Source: Sphagnum compactum (lineage: Eukaryota > Bryophyta > Sphagnopsida > Sphagnales). From it: a stretch of 64,000 bases of DNA. A model generated the notes under the pieces. That model saw only the letters and a list, made by a program, of their open reading frames with translations. It made no database searches and had not been told where the DNA came from. Location: the NCBI GenBank assembly GCA_965153455.1, contig OZ234498.1:4712001-4776000 (forward strand). The letters are read 5' to 3'. This document shows positions 36,706-49,499 of the stretch, piece after piece; positions within the stretch are counted from its first letter, which is position 1, and each line of letters opens with the position of its first letter. The translations under genes and the position numbers were made by a program.

Positions 36706-37167
36706 AATTCAAAAATGATGGGTGTCAAAAATAAATGACAAATGTATATAACCAAAAGCATAACCGTAAGACATTCACATTGAACATTTTTCAAAGTTCT
36801 TTGAGTTCACAAAATCAAAATTGTTAAATGGCATTGAACAAGTTTCAAAAAAAATTGAATCAAAATAGCTACATTAAATAAGATGGAGGTAAAGGTGAGA
36901 AATAAGTATACAATTCATGTGAAGCTCCTTTGTCTACCAAGGTAATGAGTTAATTGCCTCCACAAAAAATTTCCAAACCTTTCCTCTCCATTTAATTGTT
37001 GATTTGCTAACTCATCTTGGGCAACGTTGAAATGGGGTTGATTTTCATGCGAAATACATACCTCTAACTCAATGATGCGTAGTCCTAATGTTTGATATTT
37101 GTCTCATCTTTGGTCCTCAACAAATTATGCAATAAACAACAACAGGTAAAGACATCATGTAAAAAGG

Positions 37168-37987
37168 TGTCGCAACCCCACTTTGAGGCAAGTGTGAGGA
37201 TGAAACTCACACTCCCAAAAGTGGGAACTTGGAGTCCTCCGAGACTCCCGAAAACTCAGAGCTTGATTGCAGGGGCCAAAACACCTCACATTGAAGTGTT
37301 CTTTATATTGTTGGAAAGGTTTTGAACTGTAAATGTCGAAAATGGTCTTGCATGAGCCATTCAGACATCTGCAGCATAAGTTATGGTCGAAAGAAGGGCC
37401 GGGAGTCAAATTGGCAGTTTGACTCCTGACCACTAAAGGTCGAGAATCGACCCGATCCCGGTGTGTGCAGGTGGAGTGCAACACACCGTTGGAAAGATCT
37501 TGAGGAGAGCTACAAGTTTATTTTAGACCTCATCCCAATCAAAGGTTTGAGCTGGGAGTTATGAGCTTTCAAAGTCCCAGGAGTCTAAACCAAGACAGTT
37601 TCAGGACTCCTCCTTGGGAGTCCCGGGACAAAAAGTCATTCGGATGTAGGTGCCATGGGCAAACGAAAAGAATACTATATGGGGGAAGGTGGTGGCTTCC
37701 CCCGAGTCTGGGCCGTGGTGAGTCAAGTGAGTCCGTGTTGCCCGTGGCTTGTCCCAACACCAAGAGTGATTTCGAATGTGATTTAACCAACTTGTTGGTT
37801 GGTTTTGATGCAAGACTGAGTAACTAAATACGTTGTCCCTCTTCCTAGTCTAATCCCGGAGCTTTCAGCACGCCCTTCTCACCCGCTTTAGTACTGGAAG
37901 CTGGGAGCGGCACCAAGTTCCAACTACTTCTGCTCTTAACATAGTTGGACCCTTTTCGGGTCTAATAAGAAACTTGGGGGCGTGTCA
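37168..37987. mobile_element. Solo LTR of a retrotransposon, 820 bp, 5-bp target duplication
   Basis: The element starts TGTCGCAACCCC and ends GGGGGCGTGTCA, giving the TG...CA termini of LTRs. It is flanked by AAAGG on the left (37163-37167) and AAAGG on the right (37988-37992), a perfect 5-bp duplication. It is clearly richer in G+C than the AT-rich sequence on both sides and has no internal protein domain, primer site or second LTR within the window. It is best read as a solo LTR left by recombination between the two LTRs of a full element. Short paired words such as GACTCC/GGAGTC recur inside it. The family (gypsy or copia) is not decidable. Confidence 0.8.
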
Positions 37988-37999
37988 AAAGGTAACACT

Positions 38000-40310
38000 C
38001 AAATTTGGCTTATGCATTAACTCCCTAAAATTTTTCTTCAAAATGCCAAAAACATTCTCAACCACGGATCAGCCTTTTTGTGTTTCATGTTGCAGAACAA
38101 CTCTAGAATGTTATGTTGTCCATTTTTTTTAACGATGTCGGGTGCAAATAAGGTAAAGTAAATGGCTCACTCCTCCTTGTCAAAAATTACATGTAGCCAT
38201 AAAAAAGTTTTAATGTATTGAAAGTAAGAAAAAAAAATTGTACAATAATTAATATGATGATAATCTTTCATTTATTATTTAAAATGTTGAAAAACTCCAT
38301 CTTGAAAGTAGAATGAAGCAGAATTGAAAAAATATATATACTTGCACAAAATGTCCAATTTTCCTAACTGGGCTACATGTAAATGAAATATTGATTTTTA
38401 AAAATCAACTTAGTGGAGCCCTAAAAGATTCTTATGTATTATCAAATTATGGATGTTATAATCATAATATATCAAATTTTTAATATGAAGTAGGTTTGAA
38501 CACCATTTTGACCTAGTTAGTTTCAAACGTACTTTTAACCTTCATTTATGATATCAAAGTTGTTCAAACTTTATATCCAACTTCCCAAAACTAAATGTAG
38601 TGATCTATGATTTTATATTTCTACTTCAAAATATTTTGAATATGCTTTCTTATGTCCATATCAAAAATTGTTCCATTTTTTTTGGATTTTGAACAAATTA
38701 TTTTTTTTGTCTACTTTACCTTGTTGATACCCCGTCATGATCTAGCTGATAATGGGATATCCTTTGTCACTAAGGAGATATGGAGGAATTCCGTCTTTGC
38801 ATGATCCTTTAGTGATGTTAAACAATTCGTGCAGTTGAGCTTGCTTATACAATGCAGACCTATGCAACACTCATGAGTCATTAATACTTCTTGGCAAACC
38901 AACATATATGGCAATAAAAAATTTCTTACAATCCACCACTACATGTGCTACAATGGAATATCCTCCAGATTTGAAATAGTATTAATCTTTTGATAAATGC
39001 ATAAAAGGTTTATAAATGAAAAGGTGAGTTCCATTGATTAGACCTTGTACGCTAAACAAACTACACCATAGTTTGAAATCATTCATGATTGAACACATCT
39101 CCACACCCATTAGCCATGAAATCAACTTCCTAAAAACAACATTCATTACATCCACAAATTCATGTGGGACCAAGGATATAATAAATTTCCATATTGTGAA
39201 TAACTTGTTATAGATTAGGAAATTACAACCATGCACAAACTTGTAAACAACACAAAGACACGTGGATTTCCACAAGGATGGCATTTTTATACTTTGTGTT
39301 TTTCTTCATTAATGTTGGCTTCAACTTTTTAGTAATATGAAAGAATGTGGACTTTGACATCCTAAAGTTCTTCACTCATCAGTCATCTTCATATTCATTG
39401 AGCGAGAACTTAGACCAAGTTGTGCTTCTTGGCTTCGCCCAATACCCCAATTCCTACGACAAAACACCAAGAGAACATGACAAATAGAAATCATGGATTG
39501 AAGCTACTAATAAGAGAAATTATGCACTCTTAAAGGCAATTGAAGGATCCATGGCAAAACAATCCAAATTTGAAAAGAGAGCTTCAAGGATAGAAGAATT
39601 AAAAACCTAATCCACAAGTTGGAACAATGCCATACATCCCATGATGAAAATCACACGTTCTTGTGTTTTATCCATGGCTTGCTATAATCTGAAATGGTAA
39701 AAAGTAAGAAAAAGTTTAGTTACAAAATTTAGAGTGATGTCGTTGCAAAGAAACAAATTGAACCTCTAAGCAACTTGACTCAACTCTAGTGACTAGCACT
39801 GCAAGAAAAAAGGGAAAAGACAAGAGCAAACTTCTTGTTGTGCACGAAAGGAAACAACATGAAAATATCAACATAAAATATCAACATAAAAAAATCAAGC
39901 AAAGATCAACATAAAGTTTTGTTGCAAAAAAAGATGAAAAAACATAAAACAAAGTAAAAGAATAACTAAAGTGAAAAATGAAAGAAATGAATATACCTTT
40001 GTGTAACTTATGATAGACTACTCAAGATGCTACAACTCAAAATAGAACTTGCAATTTTTAAAAATAAAATAAAATGTGATTTGTTGGTTGTTAAACATAA
40101 ACAATGATCTAAGATGTTGAAGCACAAAAAGTTGAAATGCCAAGCTCACAAAATGAACACGCAAAAGTAAAATGCAAAGAGCATGATGGAGAAAGTTAAC
40201 AAGTTCAACAGAACAAAGGGAGATTATTGAGCACATTCTTCATGAAATCCACACTTAACATTAATTCCATTATTCCTAACTTGGACAATATGAGGTTCAA
40301 TGCACTATAA
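38000..40310. other. AT-rich desert, no gene seen
   Basis: Stops are dense in all frames and there is no recognisable protein. Minus-strand fragments around 38982-39284 have a protein-like look (CVVYKFVHGCNFLIYNKLF) but no family that I can name. This is probably decayed transposon. Confidence 0.45.
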
Positions 40311-40319
40311 GAAAACATG

Positions 40320-40610
40320 GCTTTTCAAATGGCCAACTTGACCGAAGTGTCCACATTGACCTAAGGGAATGTTCATTTTGACCAGAGGTTTGGGGCATGA
40401 AAAACACATGTTACATTTGACCAATAGATTTGACTAAACTGACCTTTCTTACCAAGTGTCAAGCCAAAGATCTAGTCAAAATGGACAAATGTCCATCAAC
40501 ATGGCCATGATTTAATCAAATTGGCCATATTGAATAGATAGGGTTTAGTCAAATTGACCATTATGATTTGACACTTAGTCAAATGAACCATACTCATTTG
40601 ATGACTTAAC
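40320..40610. repeat. Recurring TTGACC / AGTCAAAT words
   Basis: TTGACC, TTTGACCA, GTCAAATTGACC and CAAATTGGCCA recur throughout, as in AGTCAAATTGACCATTATG near 40550. A diverged relative lies at 43050-43140 (ACCAATCAAAATGGTCGAG, TTTGGTCAAGTTGAAC). TTGAC is the core of the plant W-box, but here it reflects repeat structure rather than a promoter. Confidence 0.45.
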
Positions 40611-41765
40611 CTATTTGTTAAGCTTAAGCTACCTAACCTAACATAACTAATAGGTTAGGCTAGGCCTAGACTACCTATTTAGCCTAGCATAATTATATGC
40701 TAATAGGTTATTCATTAAGTAATAACCTAACTAATAGCCTAGCTAGGTAGCCTAGCCTAAACCTATTTAGTAGGTTACCTAGGACATAACCTAGGACTAC
40801 TAAGTAGCCTATAACTAGGTAGTGTAAGCCTTCTAAGTAGATATCCTATGTGACCTAGGCTGACTAGGTATACCTATTAGCCATGTAGGTAGCCTACTAG
40901 CCTAAGCCTACTATAAGTATGTAGTCTAGGCCTACTAAATAAATAACATAAGCCGCTTAGGCCTAGTAAATAGGTAACCTATCCTACTAGCTAGGTAAGT
41001 AGCTTAAGCCACCTAGGCTTATAAGGTAGCTTAACCTAAGCTATCGAAATCTACTTGGTAGTTACATACATAATGTAGACCACTTAGGCCTATAAAGTAA
41101 ATAGTTTAACCTAGGCCATTTAAGCCTATTACGTATGTATAAAGCCTAGTTTAGGCCACCTAGGCCTACATGGTAAGTAGCCTAACCTAGGCTTACTAAG
41201 TAGGTATGTAGCCTAACCTAAGCTACCTAGGTAGGTATGTAACCTAACCTAGGCTACCTAGGCCTATTAGGTAGGTACGTAGCTTAACCTAAGTAGCCTA
41301 AGTTAACCTAACCTAGGCCTACTAGGTAGGTACGTAACCTAACATAAGCTACCCTAAGTAGGTACATAGTTTAGGTAGCCTAACTTAGGCCTATTAGGTA
41401 GGTATGTAGCCTAACCTAGGTTATCTAAGCCACTTAAACCTACTAAGTAAGTATGTAATTAACCTAGGCTAAACCACCTAAGTTACTAGGTAAGTAGCTT
41501 AGCCCTACACCTACTTAATAGGTTAGGCTACTTACCTAGTATGCTTAGGTTAGATCTATTAATTATAGGTTAGTAGGTACTTACATAGCCTACTAAATAA
41601 CATAGGTGTAGGTGCGTATAAACATAGATTTAATAGGTACCTATAAGGTTTAATAGACTATAACCTACATGTTACCTAAGTACATGCATTTATTAATAGG
41701 TACCTCCTACCTACTTAGGTTAACCTACCTATAACCTACTTATTCATGTAAGTAGTGTAAAAAAA
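40600..41765. repeat. CCTA/CCTAGG word array (~1.2 kb)
   Basis: Nearly the whole stretch is built from CCTA, TAGG and CCTAGG words separated by short AT spacers, for example GTAGCCTAACCTAGGCTACC, then TAGGCCTATTAGGTAGGTA. Units of about 40-45 bp can be followed near 41180-41420. The palindrome CCTAGG recurs, so both strands read alike. Related tracts lie at 19490, 41948-42080 and 42836-42955. No ORF of interest. Confidence 0.8.
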
Positions 41766-41875
41766 ATCAAATTCATTTAGTGCAATATGTTGAAAAAAAA
41801 TTCATGGAAGTTGATTACAATATGCTAGTCCAAAATCATGTTTATTACAATATGTTGTCAAAGAAAATCACATTA

Positions 41876-41950
41876 TGGGGTGGTGGTGCAATGGTTAAGG
41901 ACTTGATTCCTCAATGTGGAGATGAGGAGTTCAAGTCCTCATACTTGCAA
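41876..41950 (+). mobile_element. SINE-like tRNA-derived unit
   Basis: TGGTGCAATGG (41884-41894) fits the RNA polymerase III A box and AGTTCAAGTCC (41928-41938) fits the B box, with tRNA-like spacing. The sequence begins ATGGGGTGGTGGTGCAATGG. Arms do not close into a full tRNA cloverleaf by eye. A relative occurs on the minus strand at 61905-61975, which favours a SINE over a tRNA gene. It is inserted between two parts of the CCTAGG-rich tract. Confidence 0.5.
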
Positions 41951-42080
41951 CCTAGGCTACCTTGGCTGCTTAGGTGACATATTTAGGTAGCCTAGGTTGT
42001 AAAACCACCTAGCCTAGGGGGCTTGGCTTAACCTAAGTGGCTTGGTCTAACCTAGGTGGTTAAGCTAGGTGGGTGCAAAT
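41948..42080. repeat. Continuation of the CCTAGG tract
   Basis: Words such as CCTAGGCTACCTTGGCTGC, GGTAGCCTAGGTTG and CTAACCTAGGTGG continue the array beyond ~110 bp of unrelated sequence and the SINE-like unit. Confidence 0.65.
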
Positions 42081-42084
42081 ATGT

Positions 42085-43680
42085 AGAATGGAGCCAGCAG
42101 GATTACTTTACAAAAGGACTATGAATCTTTTCTTCTTTTTTCACTTTTTCATATGATTTTTTTTTTTAATGAAATCTTTTGCAACTTGCTATTAAAAATA
42201 CATATAGTTGCCCCAATAGATCATATGTTTTGTTTTAATCATTGTTGAATAAATATGAAAATTTCAAAATGTGTAAATTTTGCCAGATTCTGCAATTCAT
42301 CTTGAAAATACATCATAATTTTGAATCATACCACAATATGCTAATTACTTTAGGTTTTTTTTTAATATCATAAACTATAAAAAAAATTTGTATGTCATGC
42401 AATTACACCCCATTTACATGTGGTAAAGGACTCTTGAAAATTTAAAAATTTGAAAAATACTTTGAATTTTAAAAAAAATTTAATTCCATATCTTTTTAAT
42501 TGTGAGTGTTTTTTCAACTTGGGTAGTAGGTTGTTATCATCTAAATTTTTTTACCATCAAAATTATGTTATTACAACAGTCCTTTACCTCCTTTGTAAAA
42601 TTAACCACATCTGACACAACATCGATTCAAGTTTAGATGTCCTTTTTAAAAACCAAAACCCAAAATTTAATTTAATGAATTTTTAATTTGAATTCCTCAA
42701 CTTTCATATTAGTCACTTAACACAACTTGGAATGATTAGCATAACTTTAAAATGTCACAAGAAAAACATATATATAAAAGTTCATTGTTTTCACCACTGT
42801 CTAACATGGTTTTTGGTTCCTTTCTTTGTATTCGTACCTAGGTGGCCTAGCCTATGCCTAGGACATAGGGTTGATAGGTAAATAAATAAATAAGTTTTTG
42901 CATTAATTATTAGGTAGGTAGGTAGGTTGGTTAAGGTAAAGTAGAATAGGGTAGGTAAGGTAATTAAATTAATTAAAAAAATTTATATTAAATTTTAAAT
43001 AATATATATTTCTAGTTGTTGCCAAAATTATATTATTATCATGATGGTTCGATGAAAAAACCCAATCAAAAAGACCAATCAAAATGGTCGAGTCCAAATT
43101 GGCTTGTTCAAAATGGCACTTTGGTCAAGTTGAACATGGGGGAAAAAAAACCATATGGGGGGTTTTTTGGACCAAAATTCTTAGTCAACAAGTTGGGATT
43201 TCTTGTAATGATGGTCCTCTCCAACTTCCAAATTGAAAGGATATGTTCCCACCTAGTTGTGACATTGGGTGTGGGAGTTCATATGCAAAATTCACATCAA
43301 ATTATTGATTGGAGTTCTATCATTTGCTCAATAGTTTTCTTTATCACAAATGAGTGTGAGACTTTTGTGCCCCACAAGCACAAAATGTGATAAATGACAT
43401 TACTAACCAACCTTTATGAAAGCCATTAAATATATCTTAAAACTTTTATGATTGTAGTCCAATAAGCATTTTATATACAACTTTAACTTGTTCATGGATG
43501 AATTCATCCATCAACGTCCACTTTGGAATTATAATAGATGTTCCTTCCTTCTCCTTATTTGATATGCTCCTTGCAATGGGGTGGGGGGGGGGGGGGGTGT
43601 TTAGTACTTGATTTGTTCATGTTCTTTTTATGGTCCACCCTTGTTGGTGGTTTTCTCTTTTTGCCTAGACTTGGGTCCCA
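42085..43680. other. AT-rich intergenic sequence with a TAGG tract and a poly-G run
   Basis: TAGG-type repeats lie at 42836-42955 (AGGTAGGTAGGTAGG). A 15-base G run lies at 43583-43597. A 124-codon plus-strand frame at 43016-43390 has no recognisable domain and overlaps repeat words (AATCAAAATGGTC), so I do not call it a gene. Confidence 0.5.
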
Positions 43681-43684
43681 TGTG

Positions 43685-45110
43685 GCACATGCTTTAGTGG
43701 CATAGGCACCAATAATGTATTAAACCTTAGTGACATAGGTTGAGTGACACATGGTGTAATGATATAAACATATATCCTAGTGATAGATGATGAATGAAAG
43801 AGACCTATGATATAGACCTAGGTCCTAATGATAGAGTTTGATTAACACATGTCATAGTGATATAGACCCTTGTCCTACGGACAGAGGATGAATAAAAGAA
43901 GACCTAATGGTATAGACCTAGGTCCTAATGACAAAAGTTGAATATTACACCTTAGTGACATGGGCTATAGTGATGTAAACTTAAATTTTATTACACATTG
44001 TTAAAGGCAAAATTATTAGACCCTTGGTTGGTTTTTTATTATTTACCATATTCTAATAATGCAAATTTACCAAAAGTATTTAAATTTAAATGTTAATTGA
44101 AAAGTCATTCTATCCATTGATCTGGATTGTGGTTGTCTTGATTCATCCATCAAGTGCTAGGTTAGAATGTTCTATAATGTGGGAATTACGTAGAGTTTGA
44201 GTTTACCCGAGAAGAATGGGATTTAGGTTGAGTTTGCAACCTGACTACCTTAATCCAAAAGACAACTACTACAGTAGTGGTAGTTGAAGGGAAAAGTGGA
44301 GAAGAAATAGGATCTAAATGGTGTGTTAGCCACCATTTATCTTGGTGGTGCATGGCTACTTGAAGGAATAGGATTCTAGAGTTGGAAAAAGAAAAATTTG
44401 TGTTTGTGTGTGTGGATGTTCATTAGAAAAGGAGAAAAGACTTGAAGTAGAGCCATAGGGCTACAACAAGGTAGTTCCAGTAGTAAAGTGATTCCAATAG
44501 CAGAGGTTATAATTGTACTTGGATTTGGTTTTAAATAAGGGTTTTGTTTGGGCCTAAATGAAAAAAGGTTGTTGTTCACACCTTATTGCACATGCTATTG
44601 CCTTGCATGTCATTTTACTAGCTTTTATTTACTATTGCAGGATGTAATTAGCTTGCTGGAATTTTATTCCTAGAGCACAATAGCCCCTTTCAAGGCATAA
44701 CTTTGTGATAGTAGCTTGGAACACATTGCCATTTCTTCTAATAGATTCTTAATTACTCTAACTAACAATCCCAAGACTTGCCCTCTAGAATTTTACCTAA
44801 AGTTGTACTTTTTTTTTTGTTTCAAATCTAGAAGCCCTACAACTATTGCACTATTTGGGCCTTTGGAAGAAAGTAAGTTTCCACCCATGCCTGATGTTAA
44901 TAGAAAATTTAGTGACATAGGTTGTGTGAAATGGGCCTTAGCAACACAAGCCTTAATAACATATTATTTAAGCTTGAATGATGGTACACTTGTGACATAG
45001 GTCTTAGTCGCCTAGGCCTTAATGATGTATTACACCTTAGCGAAATAGGCCATAACAATATAGACCTAGGTCCTAGCAACAAAGGTTTAGTGACACATGC
45101 CTTGATGTTA
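43685..45110. repeat. ~100-bp repeat around TATAGACCTAGGTCCTA, two clusters
   Basis: ATAGACCTAGGTCCTA occurs at about 43815, 43915 and 45060, each followed by a GTGACA- or ATGACA-type purine stretch and TTGA or GTGACAC. A diverged copy (ATAGACCCTTGTCCTACGG) lies near 43862. The first cluster spans 43690-43990, the second 44910-45110; the sequence between them is unrelated. GACCTAGGTC is a perfect 10-bp palindrome. Confidence 0.6.
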
Positions 45111-45114
45111 ATAT

Positions 45115-48100
45115 AAACTTGATCACTTAAGTTATATTATATTACCATGTAGATAAAAGAGTGTAATGACTAGTCAATGCATGCTTCTATGTAGGTGTTA
45201 TATGTTCCAAGCATGATTATTGGTGGCAATCATTGGCCAATTTTTCTCCAAGTGAAAGTGTGTGTACATGCATGGGTTTGAAAGACACAAAATCCCACAC
45301 TTTACACCTTGAATCCCATGGTGTGATATCCTTTTCATTCAAGAAAGGAAGTGCTAGAACTTAAGCTTGGTCTAAAGCTAGTTGAATAAATTGATGGAAA
45401 ATTGCATCCATACATTAAGAAAAAATAAACTCCATGGGCTTTCAATTGCACATGTGATTCTAATCCTTCATCCTTCAAATTTGTAAGCTTTTGGTTCCAT
45501 GCAAAATTGTTCAATTCCATTGTGTCTAATGCCATTTTAACTATCTATTGAGTTTTGTCAATCCTCAAACTAGAGTGCCAAGAATCATGAAGGCAAGCAC
45601 TACTGCCATTAGAAGTTTTCAATTCCAGATCCCCTAATGTGAGATACAGATAAGTGCAAAACAAAAAAATGAAACATACACATGCATAAAATTGTGCACA
45701 CTGCTACCATTGCCACTCTAGGAACACTCATCTTCAATAATTTTTCATTCAATGTTAAATTGTATGTAAATATGATGGACATCATTAACAATAAATTTCA
45801 CCCGACATTTAGCATTTTTTTTGTACATTAATAACACCTAAAATAAAAACTTCCCAAAAATATGACCACAAAAAGTTGAAGTTTCCAATTTAATTAAACC
45901 ATACAAATTGGACAACTAATTTTTAATTTTGTTTTGTAGATTCAATATCAACATCTTTTTCCTCATCTCTAGTCCAACTTTGTATAATTTCATGAAAGTC
46001 TAACATCTTTTCAGGTTTCATCTCCTCGAAAAAGTTCAATTATCAACTAGCTCCAGATTCTGGCACTCAATAAAAACATAATTAAAAAAAAAATCTTATG
46101 GCCATTCATATGTGGAAACAACAAGTTAAGATTGAACCCTAACAAGAGAAGGAAAAAATCACCACCTAGGTTTATTACGGATGTGATTATGGTTGCCACT
46201 AATAAAATCATTCAACTGCTCTCTTTGTTACAAATACCTTTGATTGCTCCTTGTGTGTAATAAATGAGACTTTTATAGACTGTGGTCTACTTCGCAACGT
46301 GGATATGTCCAAACCTTTTTTCACCAATTTCAAGTGCAAAAGAAAAGTAGCTTCCATAACCTATAAATGATTGATTCCACTTTTTCACATAGACAATATT
46401 TTGACTAATAAAAGATATATCAATGCAAGTTTCCACACAACCCAATTTTTCATTTTGCACCACTATGCGTATTTGTTTGTACATGAATTGTTCAAATCAA
46501 CAAAACACACATTTCTTACTTCTAATTTCCAAACGCAAGGATGTGTGCATTCTAGATTCAAAAACTAACCACATTCTTCATGCAACAAAGGACATGTCAC
46601 AACCATTTCATTGCCATTGTGATTCAAAGGAAGTTATCTAATGCATCATTTTTTTTTGGTACCAAAAAAATATAAACCTTAACCCTAAGGTACTTCATGC
46701 ATTTCTTTTAATTGTTGCTAAAGGAATTTGACATTGTTGCCAAAAGATTTGAAATTGCAAAAATCCAAAAGTAATTAATGCAAAAGACAAAAATACACAA
46801 TAACTTTTTGCTTGATTGTTATTATTAGTGAATTTATTACAAGTGACTTGACATTTCATCTTTTTGGAAGCTTCAAGAGATTTAAAGTGAAAAGCTCACC
46901 AAGAATGATATTATTTGCTTGATTCCTTTTTTTTTTCGTATCATTGCATCCAACAAATAAAATGACAGAATTCAAAACTAAGATTAGAATGTGTTGATCA
47001 AAATCTCTAAACTTGTGGCTACAAACAAAGAAACTGCACTACATGAAGTCTACCTAGTCATATGTAACTAGCATAGAGGTGAAAGTAAAAAAAAATGAAA
47101 TGACTTGCCTTTACCTTCAATTCCTTATATGTTTAGATTGAACAAAGGACGACTCGAAAGATATTGTTGGGGTTGATACATAAAAGATCAAAAATCATTT
47201 ACTATAACAAATAAGCAAGCCCTCCCATTTTACACATTGGTAATTTTTTGTTTTGATAATCCTTTTTTGATATTTTTCACATCAATTTAAGACAAATTGA
47301 TTTGAAGAAAATTATTGCCAAAGTATTGAAGGCTGACAATCATGATTTGATGGTAGTCACCCATCAATTTTTGGCCAAAGCTTTGGTTTGGTGCAATCAG
47401 GAGAAAAAAGATTCGAATGAGGGCAAGCCCATTGATCCCCAACTTCATTGATAGTTTCCACAAAGAGATTTTCAAGAGGAAAAAACAAGTACTCCAATCT
47501 TTCACCAAACTTTGTTTTGCCAAGCTTTTGTGAAAAAATCTATGGAAGTTCTCACGAATACTTGATCCTTCAACCACAATTGCATTTATGAAAGCTCTTG
47601 AAAAATGACCTGCAATTTATCAAACAAAACATAGTCTCTCAAAGTCTAAAGGTTAGCAAGAACACATTTGAAAATCCATTGAAACAATATTGATTGCTCT
47701 TCACACATTCTAATGCTCTAAGAAACATGCACACATGAAAATATTTGTGCCTCTACAATGCAATGCAACTGGATCCAAATCGCTTGCTTTGAAATAATTT
47801 TCAAACTTCCGTTTGCAAGAGCAAGTATAGATGCTCTTTCCACACGTTCAGAAAAACTTTAGAAACCATCAAAAACCTGTCAATAAGTGGTTGTAACTAA
47901 TGACTATATTTTGGACAAAATTGTTCAAGGACGACCATACAACCGAAATGATTGTGTAGAAGTGACATATGAAACTTTTTGCAAAGAACCCCATATAAAC
48001 CAGTTCCTATGTCATTGGAATTTGGCAGCTTGAATATTGGTCATTTAATATGATCCTATGTCAATTTTAACTTCCCTGATTTTAAGATATGGTCTACCAG

Positions 48101-49010
48101 ATAAAATGTAGACAGGCCAATATAAGAATCCCACTATATATTGAACTGGAAAATATGAAATACTGTGGGAAACTGAATTATAATAATTTTATCAGACCAC
48201 TATAACTGTAACTGAGCCACTCTCTAGAATTGACCTAATGACATGCCATGCTTATCAACATTCAACAAGCCAAATATAAGGAACAAGCTTTTAAATTAAG
48301 GCCAGGGATATCAACCTGAATCCTCAATACAATTGCACCCACATTGATAGCAGGTAGCCATTGCTCTCTATCAACCTCACTTGGCCACCTTGCTCCATAC
48401 TTGGGGTTATGTATAGGGGAAGGCCTCCACTAATTTTGGGGCTATCACTCTCATATTAGAGGAGGCCATGGGGAGTAGGCCTTCCCCAGTGTAAAAGCAT
48501 GAAAGTCTTTACTATTCAAATGGCACAAGATCTTGATATGATCAGCTCAAGGGTCCCTCAAATTGGTGGTCCACTGAACTCTTCCTTCCACCTATAGGCT
48601 TTGGGAGTGGGGGAGACCATCATGTATTTCTAAAGTCTATGTTTACCATTACAACAATTTGCTTTGGCTTATGTTTTCCATCCACTCATTTTCACATTCC
48701 ATTTGCATGGATGCAATTGCTTGGGTGAAAATAAATAGTAAATTATCAAACAAGATCTTCATGGCCAAACATTTTCTTTATTGACCCGTATTTTATGAAA
48801 AGCTACTACAGCTAGTTATAAAACAATTATTTGGTGATAAAATCCCTAATTAGTTATTGAACATTGAAAAACAAATATCTATATGTTGACCAAAGATTTA
48901 ATCATTGATATCGATTTGTTAATAATGCAACACTTGGGTTCCACATTGCTACAGAGTCCCAATAGCAATGAAATGATGAAAAAAATGACTTGAGTTAGTG
49001 ACAATTCTGC
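45115..49010. other. AT-rich desert, no gene seen
   Basis: No recognisable protein. At 48417-48488 the 11-mer GGGGAAGGCCT and its exact reverse complement AGGCCTTCCCC flank ~50 bases that also contain GGAGGCC, forming an imperfect hairpin. Otherwise there is decayed repeat-like sequence with dense stops. Confidence 0.45.
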
Positions 49011-49014
49011 ATGC

Positions 49015-49115
49015 ACTAGAATTCAATTCAAACTCAATTTATTCAAATTGAATTGAGTACAAATTGAATTGAATTTAAATTCTTAAATTAAATTCAAAAT
49101 TTATTGAATTCGCTT
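49015..49115. repeat. AATTC/AATTG low-complexity tract
   Basis: Overlapping GAATTC-, CAATT- and AATTGAATT-type words fill the stretch (CAAATTGAATTGAGTAC, AATTGAATTGAATTTAAATT). It is nearly self-complementary. A longer tract of the same type is at 57430-57720. Confidence 0.7.
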
Positions 49116-49499
49116 TAAAGAATTGGTTTGGATTGAAGACACATGGTAATTTATCTTTTCATATCCATATAGGTGAATTTGTGAAAAGAATGAAATAGTA
49201 CCCTTTGAATTCCACATGCAGAATTGTCAAGTAGATCATAATATTATTGAACCTTATGCATGTTTCACCTAAACCAGTTTCAATTATCATTGTCAATAGA
49301 ATTTAACTATTTCATTGAATTGGAGTGCACTAATCAATTCTTGTTGTGGTTTGGCTACAATTAACCTCAACATTTTGTTTGGTTTGCTTTGTGTTTGAGT
49401 GGGAGTTTTTTAATCTGCATCAAAGTGATCTCAATAGCTTTGTTCCTCAAAAATTTCAAGAGAAGAATTCATTACTTGAACTTGGGAGCACAACGACAG

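Noticed and set aside
40320-40610. Cluster of W-box TTGAC elements as a promoter
   Set aside because: The words belong to a repeat with no gene downstream.
41876-41950. Functional tRNA gene
   Set aside because: A and B boxes are present but acceptor and anticodon arms do not pair by eye, and a related unit lies at 61905.
43016-43390. 124-codon plus-strand frame
   Set aside because: No recognisable domain; its 5-prime part is built of the recurring TCAAAATGG words and the rest shows no protein-like conservation.
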